Below the pieces are notes generated by a model. The model saw nothing but the letters and a program-made list of their open reading frames with translations, was not told where the DNA came from and did no database searches. From Mycolicibacterium phocaicum (GTDB lineage Bacteria > Actinomycetota > Actinomycetes > Mycobacteriales > Mycobacteriaceae): DNA of 64,000 nt. The translations under genes were made by a program, and so were the position numbers. Location of the stretch: positions 3,534,001 to 3,598,000 of the forward strand of contig NZ_AP022616.1 of the NCBI RefSeq assembly GCF_010731115.1, given 5' to 3'. This document shows positions 51,953 through 60,639 of the stretch, one piece after another. Position 1 is the stretch's first letter; each line of letters starts with the position of its first letter.

Positions 51953-52629
51953 CGCAGCGTCTCCAATCGCGAGATCAGCATCTTGCCGTCGACGTCGGAC
52001 ACCCCGAGGCGCAGCCGCCAGCGCACGGTCTGCGGCTTGGCACCGGCGTTCTGGCTCACCGACGTCGCGATCACCAGCACCGTCGTCGTATCCGAGGCGA
52101 TCGCCGCCAGCTCGGGCTGGACCGCCGGTTTGCCCTGGTCCCCCGGCGGCGCGTGATGCAGCGTCTCCAGCGCGACGGACTCGATCTGACCACTGGTCTG
52201 GCTCTGCAGCTTCTGCACCAGCTGGGTGAACGGCGCGACGGTGGCGTCGAAATCGGCGTTGAGCTGGCCGACGGTGCCCTCGTGCAGCTTCGGCACGTTG
52301 ACGGCGACGTTGTCCTTGGTCATGTTGATCAGCAGGTTGGACCACTCGGCGGCGGCTTTCATGGCCTGCGCCTCGTGCGCGCGCTCCGCGTCGTCGGCCC
52401 GGTGGCCCAGGTAGACCCAGGTCGCGACGACGACGGCGACCGCCGCGACGACACCCAGCACGGCCGAGGCGATGCCGTAACGGCTGAAGATTCCCTCAGC
52501 CTGATCACTCGGTGCGGCGGCCTTGGTGGCGGGCTTGGCGGCAGTGGCCGCGCCGGCCGATCCGGCGTCTTTCGCTGTGTCTTTGGCAGCGTCTTTTTCG
52601 GCGGAGTCTTCGCTGCGCTCGTCGGGCAT
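51949..52629 (-). CDS. Membrane-anchored Mce-associated-like protein, Rv0199 family
   Basis: 226 residues from the ATG at 52629 (MPDERSEDSAEKDA). An acidic, Ala/Lys-rich cytoplasmic segment precedes one transmembrane helix (GIASAVLGVVAAVAVVVATW, about 49-68). The external domain is NTF2-like, ending RWRLRLGVSDVDGKMLISRL. It is coupled to the Rv0200-like gene, and the two proteins probably form a pair. It is divergent from zmp1, with about 60 bp between the starts. Confidence 0.82.
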   Translation of the reverse strand: MPDERSEDSAEKDAAKDTAKDAGSAGAATAAKPATKAAAPSDQAEGIFSRYGIASAVLGVVAAVAVVVATWVYLGHRADDAERAHEAQAMKAAAEWSNLLINMTKDNVAVNVPKLHEGTVGQLNADFDATVAPFTQLVQKLQSQTSGQIESVALETLHHAPPGDQGKPAVQPELAAIASDTTTVLVIATSVSQNAGAKPQTVRWRLRLGVSDVDGKMLISRLETLR

Positions 52630-52688
52630 GGGCGTGAGGCTACCCGCAGCGCCGTCGCGCACTGCAGCGGCGATGGCAGGATGGCGAG

Positions 52689-54662
52689 GTGAGTCTCGAA
52701 GCTACCTCTCCCCGATCCGGTATCGACCTGAGCTACCTCGACCCCGGCGCCCGCCCGCAGGACGACCTGTTCGGTCACGTCAACGGCCGCTGGCTCACCG
52801 ACTACGACATCCCGGCCGACCGCGCCACCGACGGCGCCTTCCGCCTGCTGGCCGACCGCGCCGAGGAGCAGGTGCGTGACCTCATCACGACGGCCTCGGG
52901 CCCGGTGGGCTCTGATGCCCAGCGCATCGGCGACCTCTACGCGAGCTTCATGGACACCGAGCGGGTGGCCGCCGTCGGCCTCGCGCCGCTGTTGGCGGAG
53001 CTTGCCCTGATTTCCGATGCGGCCGACTCCGCCGCTTTGGCCACGGTGCTCGGCGCGTTGCAGCGCACCGGCGTCGGCGGTGGCGCCGGCGCCTACGTCG
53101 ACACCGATTCCAAGGACTCGACGCGGTACCTGCTGCACTTCACGCAGTCCGGCCTCGGCCTGCCCGACGAGTCCTACTACCGCGAACCGGCACACGCGGC
53201 GGTGCTCGCGGCCTACCCGCAGCACATCGCCCGCATGCTGAGTCTGGTCTTCGGCGGCGATCAGGCCGAGACCGCCGCCCGGATCGTCGCGCTGGAGACC
53301 AAGCTGGCCGCCGCGCACTGGGACGTGGTCAAGCGCCGCGACGCCGACCTGAGCTACAACCTGCGCCGGTTCGCCGACCTCGCCGACGAGGCACCCGGCT
53401 TCGACTGGGCCGGCTGGCTGGCGGCGGTGGGCGCGCCGGCCGACGTGGTCGCCGAAGTCGTGGTGCGGCAACCCGATTTCCTGGTCGCGTTCGGCGCGCT
53501 GTGGGCGTCCGAGCCGCTCGAGGACTGGAAGGCCTGGCTGAGCTGGCGCCTGATCAGCGGCCGCGCCCCGATCCTGACCGACGACCTGGTCGCGGAGAAC
53601 TTCGATTTCTACGGCCGCACCCTGTCGGGCACCGAGGAAATCCGGGACCGCTGGAAGCGTGGCGTCGGCCTCGTCGAGGGTCTGATGGGCGACGCCGTCG
53701 GAAAGCTGTACGTGGAGCGGCACTTCCCGCCGTCGCACAAGGCGCGGATGGACGAACTGGTGGCCAACCTGCGCGAGGCCTACCGCGTCAGCATCACCAA
53801 CCTGGAGTGGATGACGCCTGAGACGCGGCAACGCGCGCTGGCCAAGCTGGACAAGTTCACCCCGAAGATCGGCTACCCGGCACGCTGGCGGGACTACTCG
53901 AACCTGGTGATCGACGCCGGCGACCTGTACGGCAACTACCTGCGCGGCCAGGCCGTCGAGCACGACCGGGAGCTGGCGAAGCTGGGCAGTGAAGTGGACC
54001 GCGACGAGTGGTTCATGACGCCGCAGACGGTGAATGCCTACTACAACCCGGGCATGAACGAGATCGTCTTCCCCGCAGCGATCCTGCAGCCGCCGTTCTT
54101 CGACGCCGAGGCCGACGACGCCGCCAACTACGGCGGGATCGGCGCGGTGATCGGGCACGAGATCGGGCACGGCTTCGACGACCAGGGCGCCAAGTACGAC
54201 GGCGACGGCAATCTGGTCGACTGGTGGACCGATACCGACCGCGCCGAATTCGGTTTGCGGACAAAAGCTCTCATCGAGCAGTACGAGGCCTTCACGCCAC
54301 GGGCACTGGATGCGGGCCACCACGTGAACGGCGCGTTCACCGTCGGCGAGAACATCGGCGACCTGGGCGGGCTGTCCATCGCGCTGCTCGCCTACGAGCT
54401 GTCACTGGGCGGCAAGGAGGCGCCCGTCATCGACGGGCTGACCGGCGTCCAGCGCGTCTACTTCGGCTGGGCCCAGGTGTGGCGCACCAAATCCCGTGAC
54501 GCCGAAGCCATTCGGCGCCTCGCCGTCGACCCGCACTCGCCGCCGGAGTTCCGGTGCAACGGCGTGATCCGGAACATCGACTCGTTCTACGAGGCGTTCG
54601 ATGTCAGCACGTCCGACGAGCTGTACCTGGATCCCGCCGAGCGCGTGCGCATCTGGAATTAG
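52689..54662 (+). CDS. zmp1: Zinc metalloprotease Zmp1 (M13/neprilysin family)
   Basis: 657 residues from a GTG. The zinc motif is H490-E491-I-G-H494, with the third ligand in E554-N-I-G-D558, both exactly the M13 pattern. NAYYNPGMNEIVFPAAILQP is the neprilysin substrate block. There is no signal peptide. In M. tuberculosis, Zmp1 (Rv0198c) modulates host inflammasome signalling; here only the peptidase function can be inferred. A 20-bp-stem terminator follows immediately. Confidence 0.95.
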   Translation: MSLEATSPRSGIDLSYLDPGARPQDDLFGHVNGRWLTDYDIPADRATDGAFRLLADRAEEQVRDLITTASGPVGSDAQRIGDLYASFMDTERVAAVGLAPLLAELALISDAADSAALATVLGALQRTGVGGGAGAYVDTDSKDSTRYLLHFTQSGLGLPDESYYREPAHAAVLAAYPQHIARMLSLVFGGDQAETAARIVALETKLAAAHWDVVKRRDADLSYNLRRFADLADEAPGFDWAGWLAAVGAPADVVAEVVVRQPDFLVAFGALWASEPLEDWKAWLSWRLISGRAPILTDDLVAENFDFYGRTLSGTEEIRDRWKRGVGLVEGLMGDAVGKLYVERHFPPSHKARMDELVANLREAYRVSITNLEWMTPETRQRALAKLDKFTPKIGYPARWRDYSNLVIDAGDLYGNYLRGQAVEHDRELAKLGSEVDRDEWFMTPQTVNAYYNPGMNEIVFPAAILQPPFFDAEADDAANYGGIGAVIGHEIGHGFDDQGAKYDGDGNLVDWWTDTDRAEFGLRTKALIEQYEAFTPRALDAGHHVNGAFTVGENIGDLGGLSIALLAYELSLGGKEAPVIDGLTGVQRVYFGWAQVWRTKSRDAEAIRRLAVDPHSPPEFRCNGVIRNIDSFYEAFDVSTSDELYLDPAERVRIWN

Positions 54663-54669
54663 CCATACC

Positions 54670-54713
54670 ACGCGAAAACCCCCTATTTCGTTGGAAATAG
54701 GGGGTTTTCGCGT
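54670..54713. terminator. Bidirectional terminator between zmp1 and the L,D-transpeptidase gene
   Basis: ACGCGAAAACCCCCTATTTC pairs perfectly over 20 bp with its inverse around a GTTG loop. It lies 7 bp after the zmp1 stop and 10 bp after the convergent transpeptidase stop. Confidence 0.88.
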
Positions 54714-54723
54714 TGTCGACGGA

Positions 54724-55809
54724 TCAGCGCGTGCCGGCGCCCGAACCCGAGCCGCTGCCCGTGGACGGCGTCGCGGCCGGCGTCTGCATGCCCCATTGCC
54801 AGTCGCCCGCACCGTCGGAGTAGTTGTACAGGCCGACCGAGTTCTTCACGACGATCGGGTCACCACTGCCGAACTGGTCGTAGAACCACTTCGCGTTGTC
54901 GGGCGAGAGGTTGATGCAGCCGTGGCTGACGTTGCGCTTGCCCTGGTCGGACACCGACCACGGGGCGCTGTGCACGAACGCGCCGCTGTTGTCGATGCGG
55001 ACCGCCCAATTGACCTTCAGCTTGTAGCCCTCGGGTGAGTTGACCGGGACGCCGTACGTCGACGAGTCCATCACGATGTCCGGGAACTTCTCCAGCACGT
55101 AGTAGGTGCCGTTCTTGGTCTCGTTACCGGACTTGCCCATGGACATCGGGAACGTCTTCTCGACCTTGCCGTTGCGGCTGATGGTCATCTGGTGCGTGGC
55201 GTTGTCGGCCGTCGCGACCAGCGCGTCACCGGTGCGGAAGCTGGACTTGGTGCCCGCGGCGTCGATGTTGACGACGGTGTTCGCCGGCCAGAACGCGATG
55301 GGCCGCCAGCGCAGCTGGGTGTCGGTCACCCAATAGAACATGCCCGGCACCGGCGGGTTCGACGAGATGTGCACGGCGTCCTGCGCCATCTGCTTGTTGG
55401 CGATGGGCCGCGGGAAGTTGATGTAGATCGGCTTGGCCACACCCACCATGGACCCGTTCACCGGGTTGAAGGTGGGCGGGTTGAACGGCGGCTGGCCGAC
55501 GAACGGCGTCGGGTTCTGGCCGGCCGGGGTACCTGCCGGGATCGGCTGGGGTTCGCCCGGGATCGGGGCGCCCGGGATGACGGGAGCGGGCGCGACGGGT
55601 GCGCCGGGGGCCAGCGGGTCACCGACCGGCGGGATCGGCGGCGGCAAGGGAGCCTCCGTGGGCAGACCCGGGTCGATCGGCGCGGCTGCCACACCGGGGT
55701 CCGGCGCATCCGGGTCGGCCAGCGCCGACGGGGTTGCGACGGTCATTCCGGCGACCAGTCCGGCCGCCACGACCGCGGTCAGAAGCTTGCTCTTGTTCCA
55801 CTGCGGCAT
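54724..55809 (-). CDS. L,D-transpeptidase, Rv0192 (LdtMt4) family
   Basis: About 361 residues from the ATG at 55809, chosen because GGAGGT lies 5 bp upstream. Signal peptide to about residue 30 ([19 protein letters not shown]). A Pro-rich spacer of about 90 residues follows, then an immunoglobulin-like domain ([20 protein letters not shown]), then the YkuD catalytic domain with HSAPWSV and the active-site block [15 protein letters not shown] (His-Gly-Cys). It forms 3-3 peptidoglycan cross-links in the periplasm and is carbapenem-sensitive as a family. The Rv0193c-Rv0197 block is missing between it and zmp1. Confidence 0.9.
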   Translation of the reverse strand: MPQWNKSKLLTAVVAAGLVAGMTVATPSALADPDAPDPGVAAAPIDPGLPTEAPLPPPIPPVGDPLAPGAPVAPAPVIPGAPIPGEPQPIPAGTPAGQNPTPFVGQPPFNPPTFNPVNGSMVGVAKPIYINFPRPIANKQMAQDAVHISSNPPVPGMFYWVTDTQLRWRPIAFWPANTVVNIDAAGTKSSFRTGDALVATADNATHQMTISRNGKVEKTFPMSMGKSGNETKNGTYYVLEKFPDIVMDSSTYGVPVNSPEGYKLKVNWAVRIDNSGAFVHSAPWSVSDQGKRNVSHGCINLSPDNAKWFYDQFGSGDPIVVKNSVGLYNYSDGAGDWQWGMQTPAATPSTGSGSGSGAGTR

Positions 55810-56031
55810 CCGCCACCTCCAGTTCACAACGTCCCCAGTCTCTCATAGCGCGCTGACCGGCCCCTGCCGCGAAAGGCCGTCATACCCCCATGGCGGCCCC
55901 GTAGAAGGCCGCTGAACTGCACTGTTGATCGCCCCAGATATGTCGGGCGTTACTCCCACCGGCCGCACTGGAGACCTCGGAAGCGCCACCGACGGTGTCC
56001 AAGCCCCGGGGATCCGCGCACAATCGACCCT

Positions 56032-56331
56032 GTGATTGTTGCTTTCAGCGTCAGCCCGATGGGTGGTGACGAGTCCGGCGGCGTCGGCGCGGCCGTCGCC
56101 GCGGCCGTGCGGGTGGTGCGCGAGTCGGGTCTGCCCAACGAGACCAATGCGATGTTCACGAACATCGAGGGCGAGTGGGACGAGGTGATGGCCGTGGTCA
56201 AACGGGCCGTGGACGCGGTGGCGGCGGCGTCCCCGCGGGTCAGCCTGGTCCTCAAGGCCGACATCCGGCCCGGCTACACCGGCCAGCTGACCGCGAAGGT
56301 GCAGCGCATCGAGGACGAACTCGGCGCCTAG
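56032..56331 (+). CDS. MTH1187/DUF77 thiamine-binding-like protein
   Basis: 99 residues from a GTG. This is a small ferredoxin-like fold protein of the MTH1187/YkoF-like family: [20 protein letters not shown] at the start, [20 protein letters not shown] in the middle, [20 protein letters not shown] near the end. Family members bind thiamine or a pyrimidine-like ligand. It precedes the amidase operon by 86 bp, which may or may not be significant. Confidence 0.85.
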   Translation: MIVAFSVSPMGGDESGGVGAAVAAAVRVVRESGLPNETNAMFTNIEGEWDEVMAVVKRAVDAVAAASPRVSLVLKADIRPGYTGQLTAKVQRIEDELGA

Positions 56332-56417
56332 CGCGATCGGGGGCGGCGGGAACCGCTAACACGATCGACACACAGCCGTGACTGCCGGCGACATCATCGT
56401 GCCGACAATCGTCAGGC

Positions 56418-57842
56418 ATGGGTCCAGATGCGCGCGGCGGGATTGACCAGGCATTCGGTACCGGTCCGACGATCGGCCCGTCGGTGGCCGAGATCCTCGA
56501 ATCCCACGCCGGAGGCACCGGCTCCCCGGTCAAGACCGCGGCCCGCGTCGCCGATGCGATCGCCGCCCGCGGGGACGACGGCACGTGGCTGTCGGTCGTG
56601 CCCCGCGAGGAGCTCCTGAAGGCCGCTGCCGAGATCGAGAACCGGCCCGGCGCGCGCACCCTGCCGCTGTACGGCGTGCCGTTCGGGGTGAAGGACAGCA
56701 TCGACGTCGCCGGGGTGCCGACGACGCTGTCGTGCCCGGACTATGCATACGTTGCCGAGCGGACCGCGCCGGCGGTGCAACGGCTGCTCGACGCGGGTGC
56801 GCTCTACGTCGGCAAGACCAACCTCGACCAGTTCGCCACCGGCCTCAACGGCACCCGCACGCCCTACACCGTGCCGCGCAGCGTCTTCGGCGGTGGCCTC
56901 ATCTCGGGCGGGTCCAGTTCGGGTTCCGCGCTGGCGGTCTCGCTGGGCCAGGTGCCGTTCGCGGTGGCCACCGACACCGCGGGGTCTGGGCGGGTGCCCG
57001 CCGCCCTCAACGGCGTGGTGGGTTTCAAACCGTCCCGCGGGCTGATCAGCACCGTCGGACTGGTACCGGCGTGCAAGTCGCTGGACTGCCTCAGCGTGAT
57101 GGCGGGCTGCATCGACGATGTGGACCGGGTGTTCGACGTGATGGCCGGCCGCGACGACGCCGACGCCTGGTCGCGCGATCGGGGACCGCGTCACGGCGGC
57201 GCGCCGATCCGGGTGGGATTACCGCCGGTCGACGAGCTCGAGTTCTTCGGCGACGAGGCCATGCGCGCGGCACACCTGAGTTTCCGGGAGCACCTCGAAC
57301 GCCTGGCCGTCATCGTCGAGGTGTCACTGGTGCCGTTTCTCGCCGCGGGTGCGCTGCTCTACCAGGGCCCGTGGGTCGCAGAGAGGCTCGTCGAGTTCGG
57401 TGATTTCCTTGCCGCACAACCTGATTCGATCCACCCCGTGGTGCGGGACATCTTCCGTAGCGGGTTGACCTACACCGCGGTGGACGCCTTCGCCGCACTG
57501 CAGAAACTGCAGGAGCTCAAAGCCGAGGTGGGCCGCCTCTGGCAGACCATGGACGTCCTCGTCGTGCCGACCGTCGGGACCACCTTCACCGTCGAACAGG
57601 TGTTGGCGAATCCGATCAACTGCAACACGATGCTCGGTCACTACACGCACTTCGGCAACCTGCTCGATCTGCTGGGCGTTGCGGTGCCGCTCGGCGTGAC
57701 CAGTGACGGCCGGCCGTACAGCGCGATGCTGCTGGGCAACGCGCTGTCGGACGACACCGCGCTGACCTTGGCCGCACAAATTCTCGACGAGCCCCGCGCG
57801 ACAAGCGAAGTCGCCGCAGCGACGGCGAAGGAGCCCGCATGA
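56418..57842 (+). CDS. Allophanate hydrolase (AtzF-type amidase)
   Basis: 474 residues, an amidase-signature enzyme. The triad is readable: K92 in [14 protein letters not shown], the cis-serine in [11 protein letters not shown] (about 167) and the nucleophile S190 in [15 protein letters not shown]. The [11 protein letters not shown] block and the overall sequence fit allophanate hydrolases more than general amidases. It lacks the C-terminal extra domain of long AtzF proteins (about 600 aa). Allophanate would be split to ammonia and CO2. Its stop overlaps the next ATG (ATGA), so the two enzymes are coupled. Confidence 0.78.
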   Translation: MGPDARGGIDQAFGTGPTIGPSVAEILESHAGGTGSPVKTAARVADAIAARGDDGTWLSVVPREELLKAAAEIENRPGARTLPLYGVPFGVKDSIDVAGVPTTLSCPDYAYVAERTAPAVQRLLDAGALYVGKTNLDQFATGLNGTRTPYTVPRSVFGGGLISGGSSSGSALAVSLGQVPFAVATDTAGSGRVPAALNGVVGFKPSRGLISTVGLVPACKSLDCLSVMAGCIDDVDRVFDVMAGRDDADAWSRDRGPRHGGAPIRVGLPPVDELEFFGDEAMRAAHLSFREHLERLAVIVEVSLVPFLAAGALLYQGPWVAERLVEFGDFLAAQPDSIHPVVRDIFRSGLTYTAVDAFAALQKLQELKAEVGRLWQTMDVLVVPTVGTTFTVEQVLANPINCNTMLGHYTHFGNLLDLLGVAVPLGVTSDGRPYSAMLLGNALSDDTALTLAAQILDEPRATSEVAAATAKEPA

Positions 57843-58537
57843 CATCTGTCGAGGTAACGGCCGAACCGACACCGTTCTCGCTCATACCGGGTCAGACCGC
57901 GCTGATCGTCATCGACATGCAACGCGACTTCCTGCTGCCCGGCGGGTTCGGCGAAAGCCTCGGCAACGACGTCGACCAACTACTCAAAGTGGTGCCACCG
58001 CTGGCGGCGCTGATCGCCGCGGCCCGCGCGGCCGGGATCATGGTCATCCACACTCGGGAAGGCCACGAACCCGACCTGTCGGACTGCCCGCCCGCCAAAC
58101 TCAATCGCGGTGCGCCGTCCAAACGGATCGGTGACCCCGGCAAGTACGGGCGCATCCTGATCCGCGGCGAATACGGTCACGACATCGTCGACGAGCTGGC
58201 CCCGATCGACGGCGAGCTCGTGATCGACAAGCCGGGCAAGGGCGCCTTCTACGCCACCGGGCTGCAGGACGCACTGAGCGGCGCGGGCATCACACAATTG
58301 CTCGTCACCGGTGTCACCACCGAGGTGTGCGTGCACACCACCACCCGCGAAGCCAACGACCGCGGCTACGAGTGCCTCGTCGTATCCGATTGCGTCGGTT
58401 CATATTTCCCGGAGTTCCAGCGGGTCGGCCTGGAGATGATCGCTGCCCAGGGCGGCATTTTCGGCTGGGTCGCGGACACCGCAGCGGTCATCCCCGCACT
58501 GCACCAACTCGCCGCCCCGTCAGCTTCTGCGGTTTAG
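57839..58537 (+). CDS. Isochorismatase-family cysteine hydrolase, biuret-amidohydrolase-like
   Basis: 232 residues. The family triad is D26 ([15 protein letters not shown]), K131 ([15 protein letters not shown]) and C164 ([17 protein letters not shown]), with the cis-peptide next to the cysteine. The N-terminal [13 protein letters not shown] segment and the pairing with an allophanate hydrolase point to biuret hydrolysis (biuret to allophanate and ammonia). RutB-like or other amide substrates remain possible. It is followed by a permease 13 bp downstream. Confidence 0.78.
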   Translation: MTSVEVTAEPTPFSLIPGQTALIVIDMQRDFLLPGGFGESLGNDVDQLLKVVPPLAALIAAARAAGIMVIHTREGHEPDLSDCPPAKLNRGAPSKRIGDPGKYGRILIRGEYGHDIVDELAPIDGELVIDKPGKGAFYATGLQDALSGAGITQLLVTGVTTEVCVHTTTREANDRGYECLVVSDCVGSYFPEFQRVGLEMIAAQGGIFGWVADTAAVIPALHQLAAPSASAV

Positions 58538-58550
58538 AGAGGACCTGCCC

Positions 58551-60137
58551 ATGTCCACCGACGTCTCCGATCCCCCGGCCGCCGATACTCCCAAGCTGTC
58601 CATCCCGTGGTGGACGCGCGGCGACACCAACGCGTTCTTCGGGCTGGGGTTCAACATCCTCGTCAACGTGCTGACGCTGACGGGTCTCATGATCGGCGTC
58701 GTCAAGGTCCCGGCCGGTGACGTGCTCGGCACCATCCTGCCCGCGCTCGGGGTGGCCCTGATCCTCGGGAACCTCTACTACACGTTCCTGGCCCGCCGCC
58801 TCTCCCGGCGCGAAAACCGCACGGACGTCACGGCTTTGCCCTACGGCCCGAGCGTGCCGCACATGTTCATCGTGGTTTTCGTGGTGATGCTGCCGGTGTA
58901 TCTGCACACCAAGGATGCGATGCAGGCCTGGCAGGCCGGGCTGGCGTGGGCTTTCATGATCGGCATCATCGTGATGATCGGCGCGTTCGTCGGGCCGTAC
59001 ATCCGCAAGCTGACACCGCGGGCGGCCATGCTCGGGACGCTGGCCGGCATCTCCATCACCTTCATCTCGATGCGGCCGGCCGCGCAGATGTGGGAGGCGG
59101 CGTGGATCGGCCTGCCGGTGCTGGCGATCATCCTCATCGGATTCTTCACCGACGTGAAGCTGCCGTTCGGCATCCCGACCGGGCTGGCCGCGTTGCTCGT
59201 CGGCACCGCCATCGGGTGGATCGGCGGGTTCATGTCGGCGCCCGACGTCGCAAAGGCGGTGTCCGACATCGCGATCGGGCTACCCGACCTGCGGGTCGGC
59301 ATGTTGTTCTCGGGGCTGTCGCATCTGGCCCCGCTGCTGGGGACCGCGATTCCCCTCGGCGTCTACAACTTCACCGAGGCGATGAGCAACGTGGAGAGCG
59401 CGGCCGCCGCCGGCGACAACTACAACCTGCGCAGCGTGCTGCTGGCCGACGGCGCGGGTGCGGTGATCGGGTCGGCCTTCGGCTCGCCGTTCCCGCCTGC
59501 CGTGTACATCGGCCACCCCGGCTGGAAGGACGCCGGCGGCCGGGCCGGGTATTCGCTGGCCAGCGGCGTGCTGATCGGGGCCTTCTGCTTCCTGGGCCTG
59601 TTCGGCGTGCTCGACGCGCTGTTGCCGGTGCCCGCGATCGTGCCGATCCTGCTGTACATCGGTCTGCTGATCGGGGCGCAGGCCTTCCAGGCGGTACCCC
59701 GCCTGCATGCCGTCGCCGTCGTGGCCGCGCTGCTGCCGAACCTCGCACAATGGGCCGGCGGCCTGGTCGACAACGCGCTGAACGCGGCGGGCACGTCGGC
59801 CGCGGCAGTGGGGCTGGACAAGCTCAACGGCGCGGGCGTGGTCTACCAGGGGTTGCAGACCCTCGGCGAGGGCGCGGTGCTCGTCGGGCTGATCCTGGGC
59901 ACGATGGTGACCTTCATCCTCGAGAAGAAGTTCCTCTACGCGGCCATCGCGTCGGCGGTCGGTGCGGCGTTGTCCTTCATCGGCCTGATCCACGCACCCG
60001 AGGTGTCGTGGGGCGCCAGCCCGCAGGTCGCCCTGGGCTACCTGTTCTTCGGTCTGGTGTGCGCCGCGTACTCTCGGTTACCCGGCGCCGGCGATCCGGT
60101 CACGGTCGACGAGTCGGACGTGGTCGCGGGCCATTAG
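58551..60137 (+). CDS. NCS2/AzgA-like permease
   Basis: 528 residues with about 12-13 hydrophobic segments; GAGAGGACC lies upstream of the ATG. Blocks such as VTALPYGPSVPHMFIVVFVV and AIPLGVYNFTEAMSNVESAA resemble xanthine/uracil-type permeases of the NCS2 and AzgA groups. As the third gene of the amidase operon it probably imports the nitrogen compound that the two hydrolases degrade (biuret or a purine/triazine breakdown product). The substrate is inferred from context. Confidence 0.75.
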   Translation: MSTDVSDPPAADTPKLSIPWWTRGDTNAFFGLGFNILVNVLTLTGLMIGVVKVPAGDVLGTILPALGVALILGNLYYTFLARRLSRRENRTDVTALPYGPSVPHMFIVVFVVMLPVYLHTKDAMQAWQAGLAWAFMIGIIVMIGAFVGPYIRKLTPRAAMLGTLAGISITFISMRPAAQMWEAAWIGLPVLAIILIGFFTDVKLPFGIPTGLAALLVGTAIGWIGGFMSAPDVAKAVSDIAIGLPDLRVGMLFSGLSHLAPLLGTAIPLGVYNFTEAMSNVESAAAAGDNYNLRSVLLADGAGAVIGSAFGSPFPPAVYIGHPGWKDAGGRAGYSLASGVLIGAFCFLGLFGVLDALLPVPAIVPILLYIGLLIGAQAFQAVPRLHAVAVVAALLPNLAQWAGGLVDNALNAAGTSAAAVGLDKLNGAGVVYQGLQTLGEGAVLVGLILGTMVTFILEKKFLYAAIASAVGAALSFIGLIHAPEVSWGASPQVALGYLFFGLVCAAYSRLPGAGDPVTVDESDVVAGH

Positions 60138-60148
60138 TTGTCCCGGCA

Positions 60149-60225
60149 CGATCACAATGTCGGCCTGCGAGCGTCGTTGAGACGCATATACGGTTAGCGC
60201 TGCTCTCAGGCCGACATTGTGATCG
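60149..60225. terminator. Long inverted repeat between the permease gene and ricR ends
   Basis: CGATCACAATGTCGGCCTG (60149-60167) pairs perfectly with 60207-60225; GAGC/GCTC adds a second short stem after one mismatch. The loop region carries its own small hairpin (GCGTC-GTTGA-GACGC). It lies between convergent genes and probably ends transcription in both directions. Confidence 0.7.
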
Positions 60226-60234
60226 GACTTCGCG

Positions 60235-60564
60235 TCAGGAGCGCACCAACCGCGCGATCGCCGCGGAGGCCTCGGCCAGTTTCTGCTCGGCCTCGTCGCC
60301 GCCGACGGCCACCGCATGGCTCACGCAGTGCCCCAGGTGTTCGTCCAGCAGCGCCAGCGCGACCGACTGCAACGCACTGTTGACGGCGCTGATCTGCGTC
60401 AACACGTCGATGCAGTACTTGTCCTCGTCGATCATCTTGGCGATGCCGCGGACCTGTCCCTCGACCCGCCGCAGCCGCTTGGCGTAGTTATCCTTGTTGG
60501 GCGAGTAGCCGTGCTGGGGCTCGGCGAGGCTCGCCTCAGGTGCGCCCGACTCTTCTGCCGTCAT
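60235..60564 (-). CDS. ricR: Copper-sensing repressor RicR (CsoR family)
   Basis: 109 residues from the ATG at 60564. The CsoR-type Cu(I) ligands are present in the right spacing: C51 (DKYCIDVL), H76 and C80 (DEHLGHCVSH). The family helix KRLRRVEGQVRGIAKMIDED is conserved. RicR represses copper-resistance genes until Cu(I) binds. Its own operator, a TACCC-N5-GGGTA palindrome, lies 17 bp upstream of the start. Rv0190 holds the same place next to ilvD. Confidence 0.92.
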   Translation of the reverse strand: MTAEESGAPEASLAEPQHGYSPNKDNYAKRLRRVEGQVRGIAKMIDEDKYCIDVLTQISAVNSALQSVALALLDEHLGHCVSHAVAVGGDEAEQKLAEASAAIARLVRS

Positions 60565-60580
60565 AAGCCCAGCGTACCGC

Positions 60581-60597
60581 ATACCCCTTAGGGGTAT
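60581..60597. promoter_or_regulatory. RicR box in the ricR-ilvD divergent promoter
   Basis: ATACCCCTTAGGGGTAT is a perfect palindrome around one T and matches the known RicR motif TACCC-N5-GGGTA. It lies 17 bp upstream of ricR and 43 bp upstream of ilvD, so autoregulation is likely and an effect on ilvD possible. Confidence 0.88.
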
Positions 60598-60639
60598 CCA
60601 ATGAAATTCGGTTTGGCGGCGATTGGCATACTTACCTGC

